From: Hymenopellis radicata
Lineage: Eukaryota > Basidiomycota > Agaricomycetes > Agaricales > Physalacriaceae
Assembly (NCBI GenBank): GCA_015501595.1
Contig: JADNRX010000028.1
Coordinates: 229,711 to 293,710, forward strand
Length of the DNA stretch: 64,000 nt
Direction of reading: 5' to 3'
The notes beneath the pieces were generated by a model. That model did no database searches. It saw nothing but the letters and a program-made list of their open reading frames with translations, and was not told the DNA's origin. The position numbers were made by a program, and so were the translations under genes. Below are positions 22,269-31,794 of the stretch, in pieces. Every line of letters begins with the position of its first letter. The first letter of the stretch is position 1.

Positions 22269-24422
22269 ATGCCTGAAGGTGGCCAGAACATCGGATTCTA
22301 CGAGAAGACCAAGAAGACACTAAAGGAGCATCAAAGACAGGAGCATAGAACCATGCAAGGTAGGTCTATTATCCTTGATACGGTCATTTCCAATATCATC
22401 GGATGCAGGTCGACTTGTTCTCCATCCTTCCAACTTCTGTATCGGAACCAAGATAAAACCCTACTCCAATCTAACTGTCGATGACTCCCGCTTTGACAAG
22501 GCCCTCGAGCCTACCGATCCAAATTACCGACTCCGCTCTGAGGACGAGCTGAAACTAACGTGCAAGGAGGGCAAGCCCTTGTATTCTTGCTGCCGATACC
22601 TCATGAATACCCTTACCTCTGGCGACATTTGTATTGCTAAACGAGGGAAACTATTTGCTTTCGCTGTAGGACATGTGAGTACTCTCTTTTCAATCGCATT
22701 CAATATTAAACATAAGTCTCACAGCACTGCATTGTTATCCACTGGGGTCTTGAAGCTCAGCTAATTGAGCTCGACCTCCAGCTCTATCAAGAGATCACCT
22801 CTCGGTCTGTGATCGGCCCTAATCCCAATCGCACCAAGGCCAACAAGCTGCGACGCTTCATCATTCCACCGGAATATAAAGTGAAGGGCTCCAGCGATCT
22901 GACAGAGATCCGCTATATCACCATCCTTGCCGCCATTATTGGGGAAGGCAAGGCCTGGGTCGTTGCCGATTTCTCCAGACTCGCCCGGTTTCATATTATT
23001 AGTCGTAATGAGCCGTGGACTCAGGACGATCTTGCGCCGGACTCGAAGGTATGTTCCAATTCTCATCATTCGTTAACAAGTATTAACAACATCCTTACAG
23101 GAATGGGAAGCCCTATGGTCGCATTTTGGCGGTGGCTATGATTGGCAACTGGAAAGTAAACTCGCAGAGGAGGCTCTTCGCACGACATGGCGATCTATGA
23201 TTCTTGACAACGCCACCTATCATTCTCTTCCTATTCTCGACCTGATGACCACCGATGCGCAAGCTGAATTCTTCTTCAGTCCGTTCGGCAGACATCTAGC
23301 GAATGACGCACTGTTCTTTGTTGGAGTTCTGCCTTCGACGCCGGGGTATATGATTGTATCAGATGATCATGTATTCGACTCCTTTGTTCACGTTCTCCAG
23401 GAGTTCATGAACCGCTATCACACCCCTCAATTCCTTGTCGATTGCTGTGCGCGCACTACCGGTGACAACCCTTTCGCATTTCAGCTCTCTGTTGATCGCA
23501 AATACGATGCTTCGTACATGTTCGTCTTTCGCAAGGCGGTCGTCAAGGTACCTGCAGCCTTGTTTAAGAAGTTGGCACTTTCTGGCATGTTAGACCCTGG
23601 ACATACGATAGGTACAGTCTTGTCATCTTTTGAATTTTGTTGTCCATTCGCTCATTCATCAGCAGGAGATCTCTATACACCGCGAGATCATGTGCTCGAG
23701 CCTCTCCATAACCAAGGGGGGCTCTCTGTCCGGTTGCCTGTATATTATCGCCAGTCGCCAGCCGACTTCTATACAATCATTCGTGCCCGTGCTCCTGAGG
23801 GTTGGAATGATGGGGCTGAGGTCTGTATTCATCCATACTTTTCTACTTTGAACACTAATATCGTCCTATAGAAGGATTCATACGATCATCTTCTTGCAGG
23901 CTATACAACTACCATTGGGAACACCAATTTTCGAGAGACCAAGGTCAACAAACCCAATGTTAATGCCAATCTTGACGATGTTAAACTGCCCCGGGGGCGT
24001 CCAAGCGGGAGTGGAAAGGCATGTATTCATGACTCCGTTTGCCTCCTTATGCTGACACAACATAGAAGAAGAAAAATCGAGTATCTGCTGGCTCTGCTGG
24101 AGATGTCACGCTCTACGAGATTCAGAACCTCATCAAGAAGGAAGAGCGAATAACAGAAGAGAGCAACCGCCTTCGAATCAAATATAACGCCCTCTTTGGT
24201 TATGACCGTTATCTTAATGTTCCACAGACGGCACAGAGTGCTGAGCTTATGGAGCATGATAGCAGCTCTGGTCCTTCTTCTCCTCTGCGTCCAGTTCGTA
24301 CTTGCCGTTCTAAGCGCAAGTCTTATGTGGAGGACTCGATAGTGACGATGACAAGGAGAATGATATCCCCTCTAAACCTTTACAGAAGCGTTCCAGACGT
24401 ACATTGTGACTGTATCATGTAG
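22269..24422 (+). CDS. Unknown 616-aa transposon-encoded protein
   Basis: Seven exons join with all phases consistent: 22269-22359, 22409-22674, 22725-23048, 23101-23611, 23666-23820, 23872-24018 and 24066-24422. The sixth intron starts with GC (aaag|gcatgt). I do not recognise the fold. Visible features are a basic start ('YEKTKKTLKEHQRQEHRT'), an aromatic, mixed alpha/beta core ('ILAAIIGEGKAWVVADFSRL', 'RSMILDNATYHSLPILDLMT', 'PSTPGYMIVSDDHVFDSF', 'PQFLVDCCARTTGDNPFAF'), an AT-hook-like 'LPRGRPSGSGKKKK' and a coiled, charged C-terminal region with Ser-rich ends. Near 24340 a Lys/Asp-rich continuation ('DSDDDKENDIPSKP') lies one frame over, so the extreme C-terminus may carry a one-base lesion. 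The rest is open. It lies just inside the left subterminal array, where transposition genes often sit. It may be a novel transposase, an accessory DNA-binding protein or captured cargo; I cannot decide. Confidence 0.7.
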
Positions 24423-24503
24423 TACAATTGTAGAGTATGAGTTTCATGGCAGGAATTAATGTTTATTGTCTTCACCCTGCAGTGGCTTGTAGCTAGAGCT
24501 TGT

Positions 24504-25140
24504 CTTCCGACATCCGCCATCTGAGATTTCAAGATGTTCTAGGATTGTGCCCACATGGTCAGAGAGGGTAGCTAAGGGCTATATGAGTCTCCTAGTACCA
24601 TTTTTGTAGCAGGAAAAAATGTCTGAAGAGACGTGTACTGTACTATTACGGGCAAGTCTTCACAGATTTTCCTAATTTTTTTTTGATGGAAACCCGATTA
24701 GGATTTCCAGGCGATCGGCGGGGTTTGATAAGATCAAACGACCCCCCCGTTACGCGTTATGTGAAGACCTTACCATAATAGTACAGTAGTCAGATCTTAT
24801 CTTCCGACAGCAGCCGTCGGAGATTTCGAGATGTTCTAGGATTGTGCCCACACGGTCAGAGAGGGTAGCTAAGGGCTATATGAGTCTCCTGGTACAATTT
24901 TTTGTAGCGGGAAAAAATATCTGAAGAGACGTGTAGTCAGATCTTATCTTCCGACAGCGGCCGTCAGAGATTTTTACATGTTCTAGGATTGTGCCCACAC
25001 GGTCAGAGAGGGTAGCTAAGGGCTATATGAGTCTCCTGGTACAATTTTTGTAGCAGGAAAAAATATCTGAAGAGACGTGTAGTCAGATCTGATCTTCCGA
25101 CAGAGGCCGTCGGAGATTTCAACATGTTCGAGGATTCTGC
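24504..25140. repeat. Left inner array of 146-bp tandem repeats
   Basis: Units start at cttccgac at 24504, 24801, 24948 and 25094 (the last is partial). The unit is about 146 bp and contains 'ttctaggattgtgcccaca', 'agggctatatgagtctcct' and 'ctgaagagacgtgtagtcag'. The first unit is interrupted at TA 24636 by the 149-bp MITE. The same units recur in the opposite orientation at 30.15-30.77 kb, so the two arrays could form a foldback enclosing the BTB and minus-strand genes. Confidence 0.85.
24638..24786. mobile_element. 149-bp TA-flanked MITE (Tc1/mariner-like)
   Basis: The element begins ctgtactattacgg and ends with the near reverse complement (22 of 26 terminal positions match). It is flanked by TA on both sides. 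Removing it restores a continuous 146-bp repeat unit identical in layout to its neighbours, so the insertion site is certain. The interior has 'gatcggcggggtttgat' and a run of seven C's. No coding capacity. Confidence 0.9.
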
Positions 25141-25289
25141 TCTCTTATCAAAGGGGACAACTTAAACTCAAATCAGTAGCTTATTACATTCTTGATAGGT
25201 AGAGTTGAATCTAGCTATAATAGACAATCTACATGCAAGTAAGTAGAGTCTAACGATGTCCGTTGTCTGTATATATTGTTCGAGTACTA

Positions 25290-27247
25290 CAACTTCCTCA
25301 ACCATGGATTGGACTTGGTAGGAGCGGGACCACCAAGAGAGGAAGTATAGGTACTGGGTCCCGCCTGAGAGGTGTAGGCCATCGCCTCAGGAGTGGGAGC
25401 CGTGTCCTGAGAGGTGGAAGCGGCGGCAGATGTGTCGAAGTGTAGGATGAAGTCGTTGTCGTTGTCCTCGCCCTCCGAGTCCAGAAAGAACAGCGAGGAA
25501 GGTGCAGATGATGAGGAGTTCAATCGAGAAGAAGAGGCTGCAGTGAAGAAACGGTTACTAGATATGAAAGGAGATGTAGATGTGCTAGTACCGGCAGGCA
25601 TGTTCTCTGAAGACGACATGTTATCACCCTTGGAGTCGTTATCCTCCCAGGTATCGAGATCGATAACTGAAAGAATGACCAGTTAGTACTAAGGATTACT
25701 ACAGCACTGGATTGCGCGACGCCATACCCAGGAGTGCCGCAGTGCTTGTTTCTCTAACTGGCCATCGCACTCCTCATTGACCATCCCATCACACTCCTCA
25801 TTGACCATCTTTTTCTCAGTCGTTGAGCAGGCCGTTGGGAACTCGCTGTGAGCTTGACCCGTAAGTTCTCGCGTCCTACCTTTCCCGAAGCCATCACACA
25901 CCATGGGATGGAGCCCTGGACGATGTATATTCGGGCGACTTTACCCGCTGCTCCCATCTTGCGACGAGTGCAGAGACTCGACGTGATCTGGTACGTCGCC
26001 CTTGCTCTTTGTTTCCAAGGGGGTTCCAAAATTAAAATTTTGTACACTGGGCTGTTTAATTTTTTTCGGACCTCGGCGTAGACCCTACCTACCTCTATGA
26101 CATCATATATAGCACGTGATGCGCTATTTACCGTATTGGTACTAGCCCCTGATCTCACTTCCTTTCTCGCGCCATCATCCACGGCACTTTCCTTCTCTTG
26201 TGCCACAGCCGCCGCATGCCCAATGCAGCGGAATAAAGTCCATGCCTATGGAACTTCCAGGCTTCTGGTCAGTAAGATTGTTATTTGACACTGACCCATC
26301 CTATCTCACACCCACCTCGTGTGCACTTGGCTGCACTTTCTCTCTCTTCACCACATATCATTCACTGAGCATATCCGCCACTGTCTTCCGCTTCAATGTC
26401 CGAGAAGGTCTACCAGTGTTCGTGCTCGCTGTACTCGTGAGCGAAGGTGGAGCAAGGGTAGTTACTATATTTGGACTGCTGTCGTCTGCTACATGTTTTA
26501 GCATTGCCGCAGGCGCGGATATGTCTCATTATAGTATAGAATGACAGCTAATACTTCAATACACAATTTGGGACCCAAATATGACCCAAAATACTATAGT
26601 TTAAGAAAACTTTTTTGGGACCCCGAGGCTGACCCTACCTACCTGCCGGATGTATCGGACTTTAAGTCCGGAACCCCCTTGTTTGTTTCTTCCCTGAGAC
26701 TATCACTGACTACCTCTGACAGACCCTACGACGAAGATGGACTTGTTGCATTGCCCGCGTCCTTGTCCCATTTGGCTTTGTGCCGGTGGGAGCGATGCCT
26801 CTCTGAGTAGAGGACCACAAATTACCGCCTCCTTCGACACCACAGACATCGCCCACACCGGCATCTTCAGCAACGTCGCCGACTCACCGTTTCAGGCAGG
26901 ATGCGTCTTTAGATAGTGCCAAGACCTGGAGCACTGCGTCAACGACGGCGGGTGTCGAGTCTTCGTTCTTTGTGAGCGAAATCATGTTCGGGCTGCTGGA
27001 GGGTGTCAGCCATAAACCCTTGCCTGAACTTGAAGTCTTGTCCTGTTGGCAGGCGGCCTTGCACGGTGAGTCCACTCACATTCAATGTATTGTGGAATTG
27101 ATTGTTGAAAGGATTTTCGATTCCAAAGGTGTACACGTAGCTAACATGTCCGATGAGTGGGACTGACTTGGTGAGGTTGAGACGATCTTGTTGTTGAAGC
27201 ACGGCCTTCATTTTTCTGATATGGCCATTCTCGATCTTCTCGCTCAT
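25290..27247 (-). pseudogene. Minus-strand gene in transposon, interrupted
   Basis: A minus-strand coding trail starts at ATG 27247 ('MSEKIENGHIRKMKAVLQQQ') and passes through exons near 27190-27090 and 27030-26890 ('KNEDSTPAVVDAVLQVLALS'). It continues past 26690 ('SDSLREETK') directly into 'SKGDVPDHVESLHSSQDGS' at 26015-25950 once the 666-bp element at 26016-26681 is removed. It ends with a Ser/Thr/Asp-rich C-terminal exon (about 25660-25290) rich in 'SSSS' and 'DSEGEDNDND'. I recognise no domain, and exon joins are only partly resolved. Because the 666-bp element lies within coding sequence, this copy is probably inactive unless the element is spliced out. Confidence 0.4.
26016..26681. mobile_element. 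666-bp nonautonomous element, 8-bp TSD
   Basis: The termini are caagggggttcc and ggaacccccttg, a perfect 12-bp inverted repeat. The flanks carry an 8-bp direct duplication, tttgtttc (26008-26015 and 26682-26689). Just inside both ends is a direct rather than inverted repeat around 'gaccctacctacct'. An 8-bp duplication fits a hAT-type mover. No transposase is encoded. Confidence 0.8.
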
Positions 27248-27315
27248 GCTAGTGACAATATTTCATTTGAGCCGTAGATAGATGTGAGATTGCTACAGCT
27301 GTAACTAGTTAGATA

Positions 27316-28554
27316 CTGTACTATTACGGGCAAGTCTTCACAGATTTTCCTAATTTTTTTTTGATGGAAACCCGATTAGGATTTCCAGGCGATCGGCGGG
27401 GTTTGATAAGATCAAACGACCCCCCCGTTAGTCACGTCCATGAGTGTAGAGTGTTTAAGGGTGCACCCGGGTGCACTCGCATTCAGCACCCGAGTGTTGA
27501 GTGTTTGCCGGAGGCGGGTAGGGTGTTTGCATGGGTGTGCACTCGAGTGCGGGTGTCTGGCTTTGGGCCGCGAGTACCCGTCCTCAAACACCCGTGCAAA
27601 CACTCAACTATTGAGATACATATTTATTACAAATTTACAAATTTCTTTTAACTCCAACGGCCCATACGCCGTCCAAAACGACGCGCACAAGAATTTCTCG
27701 CGATCCGGCGCATCGGGCCGAGTGCCGATGCGACGCGTAAGCCTGTGATCGGGTTGGTTTCTCTTTACATCCTCACTACGACGACCACCACAGGCTCTCC
27801 TCCGACCCGCCAACGACCCGTCGCTCGACTTTGAGTCGGCGACGAAGACACCGGCGCCCGACTCTGAGTCGGCGTCGCTCACTAGGAGACGACTTTATGT
27901 CGTCTCCATGGATACACACGACCACGCCGACGCCAGGATAATACAGATGATGGACGCGGACATGGCGGCTGCAGGATGTGGCAACGACGAAGACGATAAT
28001 GGACATGGTCTTGGGCAGGATTTGAGGACTTGCTGACGTTGTGCTGCCTGCTGCATGCCGCGTCGCTAAGGTGCGCTTTTTTTCGCTCTCTTTGATTAAT
28101 GATTTATCTTTTATTGATACCACCGACTCACGGATGACTGCGTCGTCGTCGTCGTCCAATGACGACGACACAACCACTGCTACTCGCGCCGCCACTGCCA
28201 CCCACATCGCCGCCGCCGCCGCCGCTCTACCACTACCACCACCTCCCCACCACTGTCATGCACATGCGAGTGTCCCCGTGCCATTGCCCGGGGACGCTCG
28301 CTGAGCATGAATATCAGTTGGGTGTACTCGTGTACACCCGCCACTACACACGAGTGTTTAAACACTCGTGTATGCGGAACACCCGCGAATGGGTGTCACA
28401 CTCGAGTAGAGTACTCGGGTGTTGCCCGAGTGCGGGTGTCCAGCTTTGGGCCACGAGTGACCCGCCGTGCGAATGCGAGTGCACTCGGGTGGGCACTCGT
28501 GGACATGTCTACCCCCGTTACGCGTTATGTGAAGACCTTACCGTAATAGTACAG
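27316..28554. mobile_element. Second MITE copy, enlarged by a nested insertion
   Basis: It has the same terminal sequences (ctgtactattacgg...) and the same interior as the 149-bp MITE at 24638, again flanked by TA (27314-27315 and 28555-28556). It is split after the C-run by the 1.08-kb hAT-like element. The MITE halves are 27316-27430 and about 28512-28554. Confidence 0.85.
27431..28511. mobile_element. 1.08-kb hAT-like nonautonomous element
   Basis: It is inserted in the MITE with a duplicated flank (cccccgtta at 27422-27430 and 28512-28520; 7-9 bp depending on where the ends are drawn). The ends are gtcacgtccatgagtg and, inverted, gacatgtccacgagtg. About 150 bp at each end is crowded with cgagtg/cactcg and cgggtgt motifs. 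A 'tttgggcc(g/a)cgagt' block occurs near both ends in direct orientation. The interior has only low-complexity Asp/Ser- and Pro-rich frames and no transposase. The 8-bp-class duplication and ends point to the hAT superfamily. Confidence 0.75.
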
Positions 28555-28758
28555 TATGCTCATGTTCAATGTCGTCTGCTGTAATATGCAACCTGTACCG
28601 AACCGGAGCCATTCTTCCTGGTGCATTACAGTTACGGGTAGTATGTGAGAATCCATCTGTATAAACGCAGTAGGTGGCGATCCCTAGCGTGATGTCGATC
28701 AGGCGTCCAGTCAAGCTTTTGGATTAGATAATCAAAGTCCTTCTTTGACACGCCCATC

Positions 28759-30059
28759 ATGCTACTAGACCGAGACGCGTTTTTGAGATCTGGACCCTTC
28801 GTCTTTAAAGTTGCAGAGAAATTTGTCTATGACAATATCGGTGGCTTGTGGTTCGCTGTAAGTTAGGCATTGAATTGAATCATTATATGTGCTGATTCGA
28901 ATCTGATAGTGTATAAAATCAGACGACTGCATGCATGAACTAGTTTGCTACAAACTCATCCCAGACATTCTGAAGGACCGGTCTGCATACTTTCAAGATG
29001 CACTTGGCTTAGATGACGGAAGCTGCAGTCTCCTTGGAAAGGACAAGCTGCATCCGTACGTTCTACCACAAATGATCGTTAAGAAGGATTGGGAATGCAT
29101 ACTTCTTTTGTGGTTTGGAGAGTTGAGTGAACATTACATGGATTTTTTCAGAATTAACATGCTTGCAGACTCTCTCAAACAGAGGAAGAATCTGCTGATT
29201 TTTGGCGGTCTGTCCTTACGGTCAGCATCGTGCTGCAAGCAAGGATCAGCGAGGAGAGAGCCCGCAGGTATCTCGAAAGGTTCAACTCTACTGAGTTTCG
29301 ACCGGCCACTAAGCTCAGTGCTGCCTGCGAGTGCAACATCGCAAAGTGGATCTCCCCTTCTTTTACTGAGCTGCTTGGTAAACCTTGGTCTTATTGGACC
29401 ATTAACGACACCGCAACCCTTGGAGCACCACTGGTGTTACTTATAGCTAAGACCCGAGGTGCGATTCCTTCTCTGCATTAACGTGTGGCTGACATGCATA
29501 CTCGCTAGAAAACATTCAGAACATGAGATCCGGCCTAGCATTCAATACACCTGAGTTTGTCTCTGCCGGAAATGCTTGTACGAGGACTCCTGCGGACTGT
29601 GAAGCAGCTTGGCCTGCTCAATGGTGGAGCAGTATCGCCTGCTTACTTTTGCATCCAGACACTCCATTAACCATTCACGCTCTGTTCGCCAAGGCCCAAG
29701 CTTAAGGCTCCTGAAACCACATTCAGTGGTGTTTGCGAGAGATGTGCTAGTGCTACGGTGCGTAGTACTATAGCTAAGCATGCGGATTTGGAGGAAGTCG
29801 AGACTCGAGAGGAAGGAAATGGAACAAGGAGAACGTGATCTCAAGCAATACCTCCGTGGTATTTCTTTCGATAAGTAAGATTGCATGTTGTAATGCATGT
29901 TTTACGCTGACACCCATGTTTAGAGCAGATCCTCGTGACTACATGATATGTGTGGGGATTCATACAGAGTCGAATGTTGGGACTAACGACGAGGAAAGTA
30001 ATTCAGAGGAAGAAACTTCGGCAGAAGAAGAAGGTAACGGTGGCGGCGGCAGTGCATAG
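28759..30059 (+). CDS. BTB/POZ-like protein carried by the transposon
   Basis: Exons 28759-28857, 28910-29126, 29183-29458 and 29509 onward join in phase. The order is typical of basidiomycete BTB proteins: a first strand block ('MLLDRDAFLRSGPFVFKVAE'), 'YKLIPDILKDRSAYFQDALG' (the helix of the BTB core where the peptide inspects S..F), 'VLPQMIVKKDWECILLLWF', then 'ADFWRSVLTVSIVLQARIS', the C-terminal 'CNIAKWISPSFTELLG', and finally a 'GVCERC' Cys pair with an acidic tail ending at 30059. A stop at 29702-29704 ('FAKAQA' stop) is probably a one-base shift, because the expected 'PETTFSGVCERCASAT' continues one frame over. BTB domains mediate dimerisation or cullin-3 binding. Its role on a transposon is unknown; it may simply be a captured gene. 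Confidence 0.6.
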
Positions 30060-30149
30060 CCAGTTGGAAGTTATTATCTCTTAAAAATATATCTTGATCC
30101 TCTTAAGGCTTGCTTGATCTGCCATAACAAAAAGCAGTACTAAGGATAA

Positions 30150-30770
30150 GATCTGACTACACATCTTTCCAGACCTAGTACAGAACTGGAGGACTCATAT
30201 GAACCTTGACTGTCCTGTCTAACAGTGAGGATACACAATCCTAGAACATGTCAAAATCTCCGACGGCCAGTGGGCCACTGTCAAAAGATAACATCTGACT
30301 ACACGTCTCTTCAGACATTTATTCCTGCTACAAAAATGGTATCAGGAGACTCATATAGCCCTTAGCTACCCTCTCTGACCATGTGGGCACAATCCTAGAA
30401 CATGTCGAAATCTCCGACGGCCTCTGTCGGAAGATAAGATCTGACTACACGTCTCTTCAGATATTTTTTCCTGCTACAAAAATTGTACCAGGAGACTCAT
30501 ATAGCCCTTAGCTACCCTCTCCGACCATGTGGGCACAATCCTAGAACATGTCAAAATCTCTGACGGCCGCTGTCGGAAGATAGGATCTGACTACACGTCT
30601 CTTCAGACATTTATTCCTGCTACAAAAATGGTACCAGGAGATTCATATAGCCCTTAGCTACCCTCTCAGACCGTGTGGGCACAATCCTAGAACATCTCAC
30701 AATCTCCGACGGCCGCTGTCGGAAGATAACATCTGACTACATGTCTCTTCAGACATTAATTACCACTGAA
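30150..30770. repeat. Right inner array of 146-bp tandem repeats (inverted)
   Basis: This is the reverse complement of the array at 24504-25140. Unit boundaries at gtcggaag fall at 30426, 30572 and 30718, giving a constant 146-bp period, with a more diverged unit at the left edge (about 30150-30290). Confidence 0.85.
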
Positions 30771-30871
30771 GAAAGAATGCTGAGATACTTGTAGGACATC
30801 TACTAACCTTCTGTGCTGTGGAGCCACTCTTCCTGGAACTTGATAAATAATACTCTATCAGCACAACTTAG

Positions 30872-31138
30872 CTAAGTGGCGCTGGCTGGCAGGGCGGTCA
30901 CGTGATGGGAGAGTTGTGGCAGTGTGGGAGCTTTGACAATTTTCCTCCTGACGACCAGCATGGCCACCGCCGCTATATCCTCCCCTTGAATGTACAGTTG
31001 CTTGAGGCGTCTGGAGATCGCATGGCTTGGGAGTAGGAGGATGTAGGACTCTCCTCCCTCTGTGGGCACATCTGTGGGCTTAGAGCGGTGCGCTAGGGGC
31101 TCTGTACGTGTTTGCTTTTGTTCCAGTAGCTGAGCCAT
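30872..31138 (-). CDS. 88-aa hypothetical protein near right end
   Basis: ATG is at 31138 and the stop at 30872, on the minus strand, between the right inner array and the right subterminal array. The start 'MAQLLEQKQTRTEP' is hydrophilic, followed by 'ISRRLKQLYIQGEDIAAVAM' and a basic stretch. It may be a short transposon protein or the first exon of a longer gene. No family recognised. Confidence 0.3.
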   Translation of the reverse strand: MAQLLEQKQTRTEPLAHRSKPTDVPTEGGESYILLLPSHAISRRLKQLYIQGEDIAAVAMLVVRRKIVKAPTLPQLSHHVTALPASAT

Positions 31139-31257
31139 ACTGATTTACTATTCCTACACCATCCTTTGAACTCACTTCCTTGTCCAACCGCAGTGTACTG
31201 TTGAGCTGTCGCCCGTGTCTGTGGTTAGTATAGGTATAGGATGTCTGCAGTACAGGA

Positions 31258-31565
31258 TCTCGTGAGTTCTACTAAGAAAATCTCGCGCTTTATCTGTTAG
31301 AAAATCTCGCGCTTTATTTGCAAGAAAATCTCGCGCTTTCTCTGTAAGAAAATCTCGTGATTATTCCTTGAAAAAATCTCGTGCTTTGTTGGCACAACGA
31401 TCTCGTGCAACAAATGCTACAAGATCGCGCGGTAGTGATCGAGAAAGACTCGTGATTTTGCTTTCCAAAACTCTCGCTGTTTGAGTGCCAGGAATCTTCG
31501 CGGTCTCTACTACCTGATCTTCGTCTGTTAATCTCGTTGTTGTTGGAGGCTGAAACTTCGCTCAA
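31258..31565. repeat. Right subterminal repeat array (AAATCTCGCG)
   Basis: Clean 24-bp periodicity at the start: aaaatctcgcgctttatctg, then aaaatctcgcgctttatttg, aaaatctcgcgctttctctg, then aaaatctcgtg versions and increasingly degenerate copies to about 31565. It is inverted relative to the left array at 21.48-21.83 kb. Confidence 0.85.
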
Positions 31566-31785
31566 TGACCATGGCATCCCGGAAGACTCGTCCGAAAAAC
31601 TGCTGAAAGATTGTGGATTCTATTAGCCTCTTCGGTACTCGTAGCGGGACTCGGGAGCCGCCTCAGTCTTCCTCGCTGTATCAATGGGCAACTTCTCGTG
31701 TATCATTTTCCATCGATATCTCTCGATTTACATGAAATGACGAGGATTCTCGGGAATCGTAATAAATGTGCACTCCGCTGATGAT

Positions 31786-31794
31786 ACTCGTTGT
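31786..31794. repeat. Right 9-bp target-site duplication (actcgttgt)
   Basis: Identical to 21303-21311, and adjacent to the right terminus of the 10.5-kb element. Confidence 0.85.

Larger units (their letters stand above)
21312..31785. mobile_element. 10.5-kb DNA transposon, unclassified, multi-gene
   Basis: The boundaries are fixed by three independent facts. The host gene is continuous in frame across them, a 9-bp duplication (actcgttgt) flanks them, and the termini are imperfect inverted repeats: atgagtgtccaagtgcatat... on the left and, read from the right end inward, atcatcagcggagtgcacat..., sharing the 16-bp core agtgcaYatttattac. Inside each end is a subterminal array of a 24-bp-period repeat with a CGCGAGATTT core, in opposite orientations. 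The element carries an intact 7-exon unknown gene (22269-24422), a gene on the minus strand (25.3-27.2 kb), a BTB/POZ gene (28759-30059) and an 88-codon frame (30872-31138). A 9-bp duplication is typical of Mutator-like elements, but I see no MULE, hAT, KDZ or other transposase. Confidence 0.8.

Noticed and set aside
24504..25140. CRISPR-like array
   Set aside because: 146-bp tandem units with no unique spacers in a eukaryotic sequence; it is a transposon repeat array.
27604..28546. Coding genes inside the 1.08-kb hAT-like element
   Set aside because: Frames arise from CGTCGT/CACTCG-rich repeats; composition is extreme on both strands and no transposase motif is present.
21312..31785. A Starship-type giant element
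   Set aside because: No tyrosine recombinase (captain) gene at the end, small size, and a 9-bp duplication with inverted ends instead of a short direct target repeat.
21312..31785. KDZ (Kyakuja/Dileera/Zisupton) element
   Set aside because: Subterminal arrays and size would fit, but there is no KDZ transposase and the duplication is 9 bp rather than 8 bp.
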